Shown: positions 54,410 to 63,370, counted from the stretch's first letter. The stretch: 64,000 nt of DNA from Methylomonas montana (GCF_030490285.1 NZ_CP129884.1:4216001-4280000), one strand, 5' to 3'. The notes: generated by a model from the sequence alone, not told the origin. Made by a program: numbers and translations.

Positions 54410-54836
54410 AAGGAAAATCCTTTTTTGAGGTTAATGTCGCTTTGGTTGTAAACCGAAGTTTTGAAGGCTTTGTGTAGTTTGAACGAGAGGCAGCTTTGGA
54501 GTTTATCACTGGTCTATCTACAAATTTGTGACAAAATTTTCTATGACCGCTTATGGCCGTTGGATGCAGTCGCCAAAGACTGCTTTGTAGCCGTCCGTTC
54601 CAAATATCTGTATTTTGCCGACTGGCCGCTTTGGAGAAACGTTACAGGCCGGTTAGGGTCGACTGCGACAATCGCCACCCTCTACAGGCGTAATCTTATC
54701 GTATACGGGCGCTCGCCAGATTCTATGCAGCGTGCGATCGACGAGCTAAAATCATTTCCGGTCGGCTCATTACACGACTTCGCCGGCGAGTGGTATCCGA
54801 AATTTCTTCCGGTCGATTCGAATCACAGGAGTTGCT
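54410..54836. other. Intergenic stretch upstream of GFA gene
   Basis: About 430 bp. An open frame crosses it on the plus strand, but its composition follows the dispersed repeats (GACCGCTTATGGCCGTTGG near 54543; GGCCGGTTAGGGTCGACTG near 54646) and it shows no protein motif. I call no gene. It probably contains the divergent promoters of the Sel1 and GFA genes. Confidence 0.5.
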
Positions 54837-55250
54837 ATGTCTCAAATCACGCTAAAAGGCGGTTGTCTATGCGGTGCTGTTCAATACGAAGTCAGCGGCG
54901 ATCCTCAGCGTTTTTATCACTGCCATTGTACGCGGTGCAGAAAGTCTTCAGGAACCGGGCACGCGACCAATTTATTCCTATCGAATGCCACATTGGCCTT
55001 TACTGAAGGCGAATCGTTGCTAAAGCGCTTTAAGGTCCCTGAAGCCAAACGGTTTGCCCGTCAGTTTTGCAGCGAATGCGGCAGTTCGGTTGCGCGATTC
55101 GTTCCGGAAATCGACGGCGTCGTGATTCCCGCCGGGTCATTGGACGACGAACCGCCGATCAAGCCGCAGGCGCGCATCTTTTGGGATTCGCGTGCCGACT
55201 GGTCGTGCGATGGCGATAGCTTGCCGCGTTACCCCGAATATCCGGAGTGA
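54837..55250 (+). CDS. GFA-family protein (glutathione-dependent formaldehyde-activating enzyme-like)
   Basis: A 137-residue zinc protein with all three GFA cysteine motifs: GGCLCGAVQY, HCHCTRCRKSSG and FCSECGSSVARF. Members of the family include a catalyst for the reaction of formaldehyde with glutathione, though many members have unknown substrates. Formaldehyde handling would suit a methylotroph, but the family is widespread. GGAG lies about 7 nt before the ATG. The next gene (oxidoreductase) follows on the same strand after ~70 nt, so they may share a transcript. Confidence 0.88.
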   Translation: MSQITLKGGCLCGAVQYEVSGDPQRFYHCHCTRCRKSSGTGHATNLFLSNATLAFTEGESLLKRFKVPEAKRFARQFCSECGSSVARFVPEIDGVVIPAGSLDDEPPIKPQARIFWDSRADWSCDGDSLPRYPEYPE

Positions 55251-55320
55251 CGTTCGCCGTGAGTCAATTGTAGTTAGTGCCTGGCATGTTGGCGACAAAC
55301 TACTATCAATTCAATCAGAC

Positions 55321-56316
55321 GTGACACTTAAGCTCGACGAAGTCCGTTGGGGTGTGATCGGTTGCGGCGCGGTGACCGAAAAGAAAAGCGCGCCGGCGTT
55401 TAACAAAGTGGAACAGTCACGGCTGGTCGCGGTGATGCGTCGTGATGCCGGTAAGGCCCGTGATTACGCGGTACGTCACGGAGTACCCAAGTGGTATGCC
55501 GACGCGGATGCGTTAATCGACGACACCGAAGTCAACGCCATTTATGTGGCGACGCCGCCGTCGACCCATGCCGAATATGCCATCAAAGCCTTGCGCGCCA
55601 GCAAGCCGGTCTATGTCGAGAAGCCGATGGCTTGCCATTATGCGGACTGCCTGGCGATGAATCAGGCAGCCAGTGCCGCAGGCTTGCCATTGTTTGTGGC
55701 TTACTATCGCCGCTCGCTACCGTATTTTCTGCAAGTTAAAGCGTTGGTCGATACTGAGGCAGTCGGTACCATCCTGGCGGTCAATATCAGGCTGACCCAA
55801 TCGCCGCGTGCCGCCGATTTCAATACCGACAACCTGCCATGGCGAGTACGGCCGGAGATCGCTGGTGGCGGCTATTTTTTCGACCTGGCCTGCCATACCT
55901 TGGACGTACTGGATTTCATTTTGGGGCCGATCTCGAACACTCAAGGTTGCTGCGAAAATCGCGGGGGGCTTTATACCGCCGAGGATACGGTTGCGGCGTC
56001 TTTCCAGTTCGAAAGCGGCGTGATCGGCTCGGGCTTTTGGTCATTCGTAGCCCCCGAATCGGGCCGAGCCGATACAGTGGAGATCTTTGGCACCAAAGGC
56101 TTCATCCGCTTTTCGACATTCGCATTCACGCCTATCGTGGTTGACGATGGCCGCGCATTGACCGAATACCTGCCGCCGAAACCGGAAAACATTCAGTTGC
56201 ATTTGATCAGCGCTATCGTTGCCGAGTTGCGCGGCCTAGGTCGATCGCCGTCAAACGGCGAAACGGCAGCGAGAACCAGTTGGGTGATGGACAAGATAGT
56301 CGGCAACTGGGAGTGA
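55321..56316 (+). CDS. Gfo/Idh/MocA-family NAD(P)-dependent oxidoreductase
   Basis: A ~331-residue oxidoreductase with an N-terminal Rossmann fold (WGVIGCGAVTEKKSAPAF), the family motif YVEKPMA near residue 100 and a C-terminal substrate domain with GGGYFFDLACHTLDVLDFI. Such enzymes oxidise or reduce sugars and cyclitols with NAD(P). The best start seems the GTG at 55321, since the frame upstream is not protein-like and overlaps the GFA gene; no strong ribosome site is visible. Its substrate cannot be told from sequence. Confidence 0.85.
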   Translation: MTLKLDEVRWGVIGCGAVTEKKSAPAFNKVEQSRLVAVMRRDAGKARDYAVRHGVPKWYADADALIDDTEVNAIYVATPPSTHAEYAIKALRASKPVYVEKPMACHYADCLAMNQAASAAGLPLFVAYYRRSLPYFLQVKALVDTEAVGTILAVNIRLTQSPRAADFNTDNLPWRVRPEIAGGGYFFDLACHTLDVLDFILGPISNTQGCCENRGGLYTAEDTVAASFQFESGVIGSGFWSFVAPESGRADTVEIFGTKGFIRFSTFAFTPIVVDDGRALTEYLPPKPENIQLHLISAIVAELRGLGRSPSNGETAARTSWVMDKIVGNWE

Positions 56317-56615
56317 TACACGTATCCCGATAACACGACTATGCAGTCCGTTAGGTATTGCCTTCAATGGCAAGCATTCATGGTCGGCCTGGGTTAGCCT
56401 TCATGCAAATGGAACTGAGGTTCGGGAAATCAACCTTGCAGAGTCACGGCTCGACCATCTACTATGTCAACATTACATCGCGAGCAAATCGCGTCGTGTT
56501 GGCAGTCTACACAACCAAAACTGATCAAATCGGGATAATTAATAGCCTGTCTCCAAGTAAACCACTGGTACCAGCCATATATACTTTGTTGATATTCAAT
56601 GTCTGTAAAAAATAA
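56317..56615. other. Intergenic stretch, nothing recognised
   Basis: About 300 bp between the oxidoreductase and an AT-rich open frame. A short open frame (56358-56615) has no motif and no ribosome site. The base composition drops in GC toward its 3' end. Confidence 0.4.
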
Positions 56616-56798
56616 AAATTATATATTAGATACATTAACAGAATATTTTATGTCAATGGATGGCCTGTTGATGTAAACGAAGAGAAATTACTGAGCAGAA
56701 ACACCGTTCACACTGAGAACTCTGAACCTAATATTAAAATTGTTAAAATTGAAAGGCATAGGGCTATTTTAGGCGATCAATATAGCATAGGCCTGCCA

Positions 56799-57206
56799 AT
56801 GAATGCCTATCAAACGTATTGGATGCGTTATTCTGTCAATGAATTAACATATGAGGTAATCGATCTAGGCGAGCAATCAGGACCATGTTCAGTTGATATA
56901 GCGGAGCTTGTTGAGAAGCATCTTGATTATGAAAGTTTCAGTTTAAGTATTGAGCCGATAGATGATGGCTGTTATTTGATTCAAGAGTATGTATATAACC
57001 TAAAAAGAGAAATAACATCTGTCGATGGAATTTGCGATTGCATCTTTGAAATAATACCTGGCTTTGTAGATTATTTTAGGATGTTAATCGATTTGCAGGA
57101 TTATTTTGATCAAATTGAAAAGGACAACTTAATTTCGGACTATCAATTACAGCTTCGAAATCAGTTAATCGAGAAAGCCAATCGTTTATGGGAAGATAGG
57201 GAGTAG
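56799..57206 (+). CDS. Hypothetical protein, 135 aa or longer, AT-rich
   Basis: From the ATG at 56799 the product is a 135-residue acidic protein with many aromatic and Asp/Glu residues (MNAYQTYWMRYSVNELTYEV, later FEIIPGFVDYFRMLIDLQDYFDQ). The same frame stays open back to 56616 and reads protein-like (NGWPVDVNEEKLLSRNTVHT), but without an ATG, so the gene may have lost its 5' end or use a rare start. I do not recognise the family. The low GC relative to the tra genes suggests recent acquisition. Confidence 0.5.
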   Translation: MNAYQTYWMRYSVNELTYEVIDLGEQSGPCSVDIAELVEKHLDYESFSLSIEPIDDGCYLIQEYVYNLKREITSVDGICDCIFEIIPGFVDYFRMLIDLQDYFDQIEKDNLISDYQLQLRNQLIEKANRLWEDRE

Positions 57207-57332
57207 TCCGAGTTCATCGATCTGGAAGTCTAGTGGGGCAACTAACAATTACAGATAGCATCGCCATTTCTGCGGTAGAACAGTGAAAAGCCGTTGAGTC
57301 TCTCGAATCCAACGGCTTGTTTTCAAACTGCC

Positions 57333-57429
57333 GTCTGGCGACCATCCGCTCTTCAGATTGATCGCCGGAAAGCTGCCATTGAATTCCGATACCTGAAAGC
57401 GGCCGTTCGTCACTGAGTTAAACCGACCC
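57333..57429 (-). repeat. ~95-bp dispersed repeat, copy 2 (inverted)
   Basis: Inverted partner of 48471-48567. The two copies face each other across 8.8 kb that contains CBASS, the IS, the Sel1 gene and the metabolic genes. They could recombine to invert that segment. Confidence 0.7.
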
Positions 57430-57440
57430 ACAGCGGTCAT

Positions 57441-57889
57441 CGGCTCCTAATAACTGACAGACTGGTTCACCAGGCATAGCGGACAGTCGTTCTGGGGACC
57501 CAACTAACATTACCAGCCAAAGCATGAGGATTACCTTACCTATTGTGTAGCTGGGTGCAAGATTCCAAATGACAGTCCGGCAAAATATCAATTAGCTTTA
57601 GTCACCAAACCTTCTTCTACATAAAATAGATTATCCCGATACACTTCAGTACGTTAAATTGTTCTCGATACTACCCAAAAACTCCCACAGTTCTCCCATT
57701 ACATTGCTGGCAATTTATCTCATACTACACACCATGTTGTGAAAGCGGATTCATGGCGGAATACCAGCAGCTTCAAAATCAGGTAATTTCTATTTATAGA
57801 TGAACATAAAATGATAATCACGATAGCACAGTGATTACGACAGGATATTTGACCAAACGAATCAAGCGTAAATCATCGAGAATACTGAC
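57441..57889. other. Intergenic, AT-rich, upstream of the two-component pair
   Basis: About 450 bp. I see no gene and no long repeat apart from the end of the dispersed repeat. The last 150 bp are AT-rich and should contain the promoter of the kinase-like operon. Confidence 0.45.
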
Positions 57890-57985
57890 ATGAAAAGATT
57901 ACCTGAAGCCGTTTTTAAAAAAATGACGAAGGATGCTCCATGGCGAAACTTAAACTTATCAAGCACACAGGTTAGGTCGAATTAA
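57890..57985 (+). CDS. Very small ORF, 31 aa, coupled to the kinase-like gene
   Basis: ATG at 57890, basic peptide beginning MKRLPEAVFKKMTKDAPWRN, stop TAA sharing one base with the next ATG (TAATG). The arrangement is that of translational coupling, so it may be a leader peptide or a small protein of the system. There is no further support. Confidence 0.3.
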   Translation: MKRLPEAVFKKMTKDAPWRNLNLSSTQVRSN

Positions 57986-59445
57986 TGACTACAAACAACG
58001 AAATAACCGTTATAGAACCACATTTTGAAAAGTGCAAACGATTAGCTGAACAAGGCGATGCTAATAGTCAATGGTGGTTAGGGCGTATTTACCAATATGG
58101 ACTTGAAGATGTTAAGCAAGACTATGTAGAAGCGTTTAAGTGGTACGGCAAAGCCGCTGAACAAGAACCATTTGTTCAATATGACATAGGCAATTGTTAT
58201 CGATATGGATATGGAGTTGAAAAGGATGATGTCAAAGCATTTAAGTCGTATAAACAAGCCGCAGAAAATCATAATTCGGATGCTCAACTTTGCTTAGGAA
58301 ATTGTTACTACTATGGGTATGGAGTTGAACAGGATTATAGCCAAGCTGCTTATTGGTACGAACAAGTCGGCGGTTCACAAGGAAAAATAATTTATCAATG
58401 GCTTAACTGTCAAATTAAGATGAAAAACTTTGATTTGGCAAAACAAGCTATTGCAGAAGTATATAGCGATGCCTATGATTCTGAAAAAGATTATAAAGAC
58501 ACTTGCTTAACCGCTATTGTACTGGCCGAGCAATTAGAAGAAAAAAACCAACAACTTGAATTAGAAATTAAGGAAAAGGAAAAAGCATATCGTGCTATAC
58601 ATGAAAAAGAAAAAGAAATGCTCTCTTTCTTTACCCACACCATGCGTAATGCCCTCGCCACTGCGCCGGAATCGCTTAGACAAGTCATTCATTTGTTAGG
58701 TGGCGAGGTCTACGAAAAAGACACCAAGCACTATCAAGCGATCAACAAAATTGCTTCATTGTTTTCCACGCTATCCTTGACCGATTGCTTGATTGACACC
58801 TTTAAGCAGTCGATCAGCGACCCGCAAGAGTTTAAACAATCCTGGCAAAAAGATCACACGGGGGAAGCAACGCTTAGGTTGGTGATTGCTTCGTCCTTAC
58901 GGCAATCGCTAAACCGCATCATTTTTATGAGCGATACCAGCGAGTTAAGAAAGCTGCTTGATAACCCGGAAACGGCGTTAATAAAGGCAACGCGCAAGTC
59001 TTTTATTGAAGAAGTTTTGCCGCTTAATGTCGACAGTCAAGGTGTTAATGTATTCTATGCCTGGACGCTTAAGCATATTTCGGCAATTGATGTGTCTATA
59101 GTAGACTGCGATAAGCTAAATTTTGGCGTTAATCAAATCCGCTTTTCTTTGTTGTTTGCCATCACCTCTGAGCTTATTTTAAACGCTTTAAAATATTGGG
59201 ATGGTGAGAACCGCATTCAAATTAGCTGGCAGTTGGCAGAGCAAGGCAACTATGCGTTCTCGGTTAAAAATCATTGCAAAGCCAATGCGACCAGCAACTT
59301 AGCCGGAACCCACAAAGGCTTGGCATTTATCAAGCGATTGGTTGAACTATTAGGCGACCAAGCACAATTTAATTGTAAAAGCGAAGATCAGCTTTTTATA
59401 GCGGAGTTAATTTTAAATAAAGCCTTATTTGACGGGGAAGTATGA
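57985..59445 (+). CDS. Sel1-repeat histidine-kinase-like protein
   Basis: A 486-residue cytosolic protein with no membrane helix. Residues ~20-130 form three Sel1-type repeats (IYQYGL, YRYGYGVEKDD, YYYGYGVEQDY). A coiled coil at ~180-212 leads to an H-box-like SFFTHTMRNALATAPESLR with candidate phosphoacceptor His218. The C-terminal part is a GHKL ATPase: N-box FAITSELILNALKYW near 392-405 and G-box GTHKGLAFIKRLVELLG near 441. The G1 box (DxGxG) is replaced by SVKNHCK, so ATP binding may be altered. The gene overlaps the next by ATGA, which encodes a receiver-like protein, so the two form a two-component-like pair. Sel1 repeats would sense a protein partner in the cytoplasm. Confidence 0.75.
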   Translation: MTTNNEITVIEPHFEKCKRLAEQGDANSQWWLGRIYQYGLEDVKQDYVEAFKWYGKAAEQEPFVQYDIGNCYRYGYGVEKDDVKAFKSYKQAAENHNSDAQLCLGNCYYYGYGVEQDYSQAAYWYEQVGGSQGKIIYQWLNCQIKMKNFDLAKQAIAEVYSDAYDSEKDYKDTCLTAIVLAEQLEEKNQQLELEIKEKEKAYRAIHEKEKEMLSFFTHTMRNALATAPESLRQVIHLLGGEVYEKDTKHYQAINKIASLFSTLSLTDCLIDTFKQSISDPQEFKQSWQKDHTGEATLRLVIASSLRQSLNRIIFMSDTSELRKLLDNPETALIKATRKSFIEEVLPLNVDSQGVNVFYAWTLKHISAIDVSIVDCDKLNFGVNQIRFSLLFAITSELILNALKYWDGENRIQISWQLAEQGNYAFSVKNHCKANATSNLAGTHKGLAFIKRLVELLGDQAQFNCKSEDQLFIAELILNKALFDGEV

Positions 59446-60830
59446 ATATCTTATGGATTGAAGATTTTGGGGGAGGATTTGACCGAGGCAAAGCCACATT
59501 AAACCTGATGTTTCAGGACTTAATCAGTTTTGACAACTGGGATGAAGATGAGCTGAGTTTATTAAGTAAACCCAGTGATTTGGAAAATTTTTGTAAAGAA
59601 AATTCGGCTTTGCATTGCGTCTTTTTGTGCCGTCATTATTTTGATTATGTTGATTTTAAGGCAAACAACCAGTTAGCCAGAAAAGTTGACGTAGTAATTA
59701 TCGACATTCGCTTGGATAATAATGTCGATTTTGACTTGCTTATCCCCAACGATTCGCAAGAAAAACAAAAATTTCATATCAATGCCGGTTTTTATATTTT
59801 TAATGACTTGGTGCATTTAGGGTTTCCCGCTGAAAAGATGTGTTTTATGACCGGAGAAAAGAATTCTTTTAGCGGTTTTAAAAAACAATGCGATGACATT
59901 TATATTCCAGAAGTCGTAGGCTTTGAAAAAAGCGATCCTGAGTATGTGAAGTTAAGGCAATGGATTAAAGAACGAGAATCTGATTATGCGATTTTAAGGC
60001 GAGGGGTTATTGAAGGTTGTCGATATTTAAAAGCATTAAAGGAAAGTTTACGTTTTGACAAATTCAGCAAGGATGATAAAAAGCCAGCTTTCTTGGATGC
60101 AGATGATTATTTGGATGTTTTAGAAAACTTTTTACCATTGCGTGAACCCAGTAACAAAGCCGCATTGTATAAACTCTTTATCAGAACGTTAGCGCACGAA
60201 TGGGAGGAATCGGTTGAGCCTAAAAGAATAGATGATAACCAAATAACGCTTGCATTTTCATGGATAATGAAAATGACTCGTAATTGGATAACCCATAATT
60301 CCACTGCTATTTTTAATAATCTGAATGAACATGACGTTGCTTATTTATTCATTTGCAATATGCGGGCAATTTTTGATTTAGGCAATGAAGCAAAGGGCTA
60401 TGAAAAAAATCTGTTTTTGTTGTTCAATAAAAGCGAGGAAAGCGAAGCGTTTAAACAGGCTGAACTAATCGTTAAAGAAAAGCGTATTCCGCTGGTTAAG
60501 CACTATGTTTCATACTTTAATGAAAAGACCAAGACCAAGACCAAGACCAAGGGAATTCAGGTTCATAACATACTGCATGATTTACAAAATGATAAAGGTA
60601 AATTAAAAGCTAAAGGCGATGATTTTTTTATTACCGGACTTTATCACTCATTTTGGTTTTTGACTTCAGAACATGATGAAAAAAAAGATATAGCCCTAGA
60701 AAATAATCGCAATCCAAATCAAGTTTACATATCAAAGCACTATACATTTTCTTTTTTTGATTACGCTCAGCCTGAGTTTTTACTAAAATTTGCCAGTCAT
60801 ATTTACAATCGTAGCTTTGCAGAGTCATAA
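59442..60830 (+). CDS. Receiver-like protein with a HEPN-type RNWITH motif
   Basis: A 462-residue protein. The first ~160 residues resemble a response-regulator receiver: NILWIED with the acidic pair Glu7-Asp8, VDVVIIDIRLDNN with candidate phospho-acceptor Asp88, and CFMTGEKNS with Thr137. Long insertions separate these elements. The C-terminal half is helical and holds MTRNWITHNS (Arg280 to His285), the Rx4-6H motif of HEPN RNases, followed by LNEHDVAYLFICNMRAIFD as expected of the last HEPN helix. HEPN proteins cleave RNA in many toxin and abortive infection systems. The gene overlaps the kinase-like gene by 4 nt. HEPN assignment rests on the motif and helical context alone. Confidence 0.6.
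   Translation: MNILWIEDFGGGFDRGKATLNLMFQDLISFDNWDEDELSLLSKPSDLENFCKENSALHCVFLCRHYFDYVDFKANNQLARKVDVVIIDIRLDNNVDFDLLIPNDSQEKQKFHINAGFYIFNDLVHLGFPAEKMCFMTGEKNSFSGFKKQCDDIYIPEVVGFEKSDPEYVKLRQWIKERESDYAILRRGVIEGCRYLKALKESLRFDKFSKDDKKPAFLDADDYLDVLENFLPLREPSNKAALYKLFIRTLAHEWEESVEPKRIDDNQITLAFSWIMKMTRNWITHNSTAIFNNLNEHDVAYLFICNMRAIFDLGNEAKGYEKNLFLLFNKSEESEAFKQAELIVKEKRIPLVKHYVSYFNEKTKTKTKTKGIQVHNILHDLQNDKGKLKAKGDDFFITGLYHSFWFLTSEHDEKKDIALENNRNPNQVYISKHYTFSFFDYAQPEFLLKFASHIYNRSFAES
60527..60550 (+). repeat. Hexanucleotide tandem repeat (ACCAAG x4)
   Basis: Four units of ACCAAG encode a Lys-Thr run in the receiver/HEPN gene. A 6-bp unit changes length by two residues without shifting the frame. Confidence 0.7.
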
Positions 60831-60835
60831 CCATC

Positions 60836-61019
60836 ATGACCACCGTAAAAAATGAAATCCCCGATCAACTCTGGCAACAAGCGCAATACATGATTCAGCA
60901 AGGCTGGGTCGCCAATATGGACGAATTGATTGCCGAATCCATGCGCCGTTATCTGGAATCGCATCTTGAAACGATGAATGAGCGTTTCATACGCGTGGGG
61001 CCTGCGTGGTCAAGATTAG
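60836..61019 (+). pseudogene. RHH-type antitoxin gene with frameshift
   Basis: The frame MTTVKNEIPDQLWQQAQYMI continues to MNERFIR as a small antitoxin of the kind paired with DUF3368 PIN toxins. After FIR the expected ending AWGLRGQD and its TAG (61017) occur in another frame; the smallest fix is two missing bases near 60993. It begins 5 nt after the receiver/HEPN gene. Broken together with its toxin, it is likely a relic. Confidence 0.6.
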
Positions 61020-61514
61020 CCCGGTCGTCTTTGCCGACGCGGGACTACTCATTCATCTGGATGAATTGGCTTGTCTCGATATTCTGGCCGATTTTGGCAA
61101 GGTTATTGTACCCGAAGCGGTTTGCTGAAACTGCAGCGTCATCGTCCGCAGGCAATGGCATCATTACCAACGCTGTTTGCTCGGCAAAGCCCGCTAATGT
61201 CTTCCCCATTGGTCAAGGCGCTGAAGCCACTCTACACCTTGCATATCGTTGAACAAGAAGCTTTGCATTTGTGCGTTGAGTTCGGCGATTGCCTGCTGTT
61301 GACCGATGACACAGCTGCGCGTCTTGCCGCCAAAAGTCTGAGCATTCCGGCTGATGGCACGCTGGGCCTATTAATCAGAGCAATACGCAGACATTCCCGC
61401 TAAAAATCCTAGGTATTGGCCTTGTTGCAAGAAACTCCGAATCAAACGACTTTACATAATCATCCCCATCTACTGGCGGAAGCGATTATCGATGTGGAAG
61501 TACACGCTAAATAA
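61006..61514 (+). pseudogene. DUF3368/PIN-domain toxin gene, degraded
   Basis: From a GTG at 61006 the frame reads ISPVVFADAGLLIHLDELAC (first PIN Asp) to VIVPEAV and then stops; one missing base near 61125 moves it to LKLQRHRPQAMASLPTLF, which continues through DCLLLTDDTAARLAA (later PIN Asp pair) and GTLGLLIRAIRR. Stop codons near 61401 separate a last piece LLQETPNQTTLHNHPHLLAE ending at 61514. The whole is a recognisable DUF3368 PIN RNase with at least two lesions. Confidence 0.65.
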
Positions 61515-61549
61515 CAACGCGATGAGTCGCAAGCCCCCTTGAATCACTT

Positions 61550-63229
61550 ATGACCAGAAACCTTATTAAAACCCTGATTACCGCAATGCCGCGTTACGCC
61601 GAAGAGGAAGGCGATTTTTATGGTGTTAAGCGAGGTAGTTTGATTGAGACGCTGTGCAAGCAGCACGATATTGATGTGGGTATCGCCGAAAACACGGTGT
61701 TGCTTTGCGAGTGTCTGTTGGATAGCTTGTCAGTACTAAAGGCCGATCTTCTGTTAGAAGGCGAATGGTGTTTTGTCTCTTTTCCCGCACAATTAATGGC
61801 AACATCGGTGCTAACGACAATGTGCGACAGCCAATCGCGTTTTTTTGCTGCTAATTTCTGGAATACTCAAGGCATTTCAAGCGATAAAAAGAATCAGCAA
61901 CGCGATGTGCTGAGGATTGTCGAAAACGTCCGGCTGGAGAATCACGCCGGCAACGACGCTCAACCAATCCGTTACTGTTACGTCGCCTGGAGCATTATAA
62001 AACTGGATGGCAAGGTTTTGTTTTACCAGCGCGAAGACACACAAAAACGCCATGATAAATCAGCAGGCGACTATGGGTTAATCGGCGGCCGGGCTAACCA
62101 AAATGATGTACCAATCGGTGGCAAGGTTTCGTTAATTAGAGAATTGCAATCGCCCAATTCCGGGTTAATCAAGAATGCCTTAACGTTTACCCTGAAACGG
62201 GAGTTACGGGAAGAAGCAGGCTTAGTCTTTGACTTGCATTACACATTCAAACCCTGGCGCACTTTGAAGCCTTATCGGCAAGTTCAAGGCGCTGCGCCCA
62301 ATCATGCGTTGACTGAATATTATCTGGAAATTTTCTATATTGACTTAACGCTGGAGGGCTATCTTTTCTTGCACCAGAAAATCAAATCCGACGACCGTTT
62401 GGCCTGGTTTTCGATAGAAGATATGGTGCGGGGCGAGACAATTGACGGAAAAATCCCGTATATCAAGGCATTGGTAAATGATTTTTCTGATGATAGTTCG
62501 GCACTTGCAACCGAGTTAATGGCTTTGCCGGACAGTTTTGCCAGCCGTTATTTGTTTCAGCCGCCAAAGTACGGATTGACCTTGCCTATCGATCATCAGA
62601 TGCCGTTGCTGGCAGGCGTGCTGGGTAAAGAAAAGCCGTTGGAGATAAATTTAACTGAACGACAATTAGCGATTCTATTGGGCTTAGCCTCGCACTTACG
62701 TGGCTTTGAATTTGCAACCGTTGAGGAAAATATTAATTTTCATCCTTTTGGCTGGATTGAGGTAAAACGCAACTTTGCTTTGCAAACAGAGCTGATAAGT
62801 CTGGCTGGTTTGTTTAAAGGTACTGACCTGATCATTGAAAATCACTGCGATAACTTATTCCGCTTGTCGATTAGTCCTTATGTGGTTTATTTCTATGAAA
62901 GGCTGTTTTCGTTTGCCGTCAAACAGGCCGACTTGAATGGTATCCAAACAAAAATCCCGGTGAACATTCATAGAGAATCTTTTGAAACGGCATTGGGTAA
63001 GGTTAAAGACAACACCGACGAATTCAAACTTACCCTTGAATTCGTCCATAAACTGCAATCATTAGTTGTTCGTCAGTTTCGTACAGATAATGAGGACGCT
63101 GTAAAAATCGAAGATACCTATAAAAAAGGGCTGCATAAAGAGCCCAGATTTTTAGCATTAGGCTTGAGAAGTTTAATTCGTCGCGAAGCGGGTATTTTTA
63201 AGTTTATTTTAGGATTTACAAACGCTTAA
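61550..63229 (+). CDS. Large Nudix-hydrolase-domain protein, 559 aa
   Basis: The middle (residues ~140-310) is a Nudix domain: GDYGLIGGRAN near residue 175, then the signature RELREEAGLVFD at 217-228. Between them lie ~37 residues, more than the usual ~15-20, so the Nudix box is interrupted by an insertion. The N-terminal 130 residues and the C-terminal 250 are not recognised. Nudix enzymes cleave nucleoside diphosphates linked to another group; the substrate is unknown. Its size and position next to defence genes make a role in nucleotide-signal or NAD-type chemistry conceivable but unproven. A weak ribosome site precedes the ATG. Confidence 0.7.
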   Translation: MTRNLIKTLITAMPRYAEEEGDFYGVKRGSLIETLCKQHDIDVGIAENTVLLCECLLDSLSVLKADLLLEGEWCFVSFPAQLMATSVLTTMCDSQSRFFAANFWNTQGISSDKKNQQRDVLRIVENVRLENHAGNDAQPIRYCYVAWSIIKLDGKVLFYQREDTQKRHDKSAGDYGLIGGRANQNDVPIGGKVSLIRELQSPNSGLIKNALTFTLKRELREEAGLVFDLHYTFKPWRTLKPYRQVQGAAPNHALTEYYLEIFYIDLTLEGYLFLHQKIKSDDRLAWFSIEDMVRGETIDGKIPYIKALVNDFSDDSSALATELMALPDSFASRYLFQPPKYGLTLPIDHQMPLLAGVLGKEKPLEINLTERQLAILLGLASHLRGFEFATVEENINFHPFGWIEVKRNFALQTELISLAGLFKGTDLIIENHCDNLFRLSISPYVVYFYERLFSFAVKQADLNGIQTKIPVNIHRESFETALGKVKDNTDEFKLTLEFVHKLQSLVVRQFRTDNEDAVKIEDTYKKGLHKEPRFLALGLRSLIRREAGIFKFILGFTNA

Positions 63230-63254
63230 AGCATAGTCGGCTTCTGAATGACCG

Positions 63255-63370
63255 CTTTTCAAGGTTAAGCAGCCGTTCACTGGAAACTATCGTCTGTCTC
63301 AAACTGGCCAACAAAACCGACCCCTATGTGTAGATTAACATAGCGACCCATTGCGGTCGATCACTCCATC
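63255..63370. repeat. Dispersed GACCC/CGGTC repeat piece
   Basis: Contains AACCGACCCCTATGTG and a closing GACCCATTGCGGTCGAT, of the same family as 52428, 48471 and 57333. It separates the Nudix and GIY-YIG-like genes. Confidence 0.5.

Noticed and set aside
54461..55006. 181-codon open frame before and across the GFA gene
   Set aside because: Composed of dispersed repeat sequence and then the wrong frame of the GFA gene; no protein motif.
60527..60550. Tandem ACCAAG as a phase-variation switch
   Set aside because: The unit is six bases, so changes in number cannot shift the reading frame.
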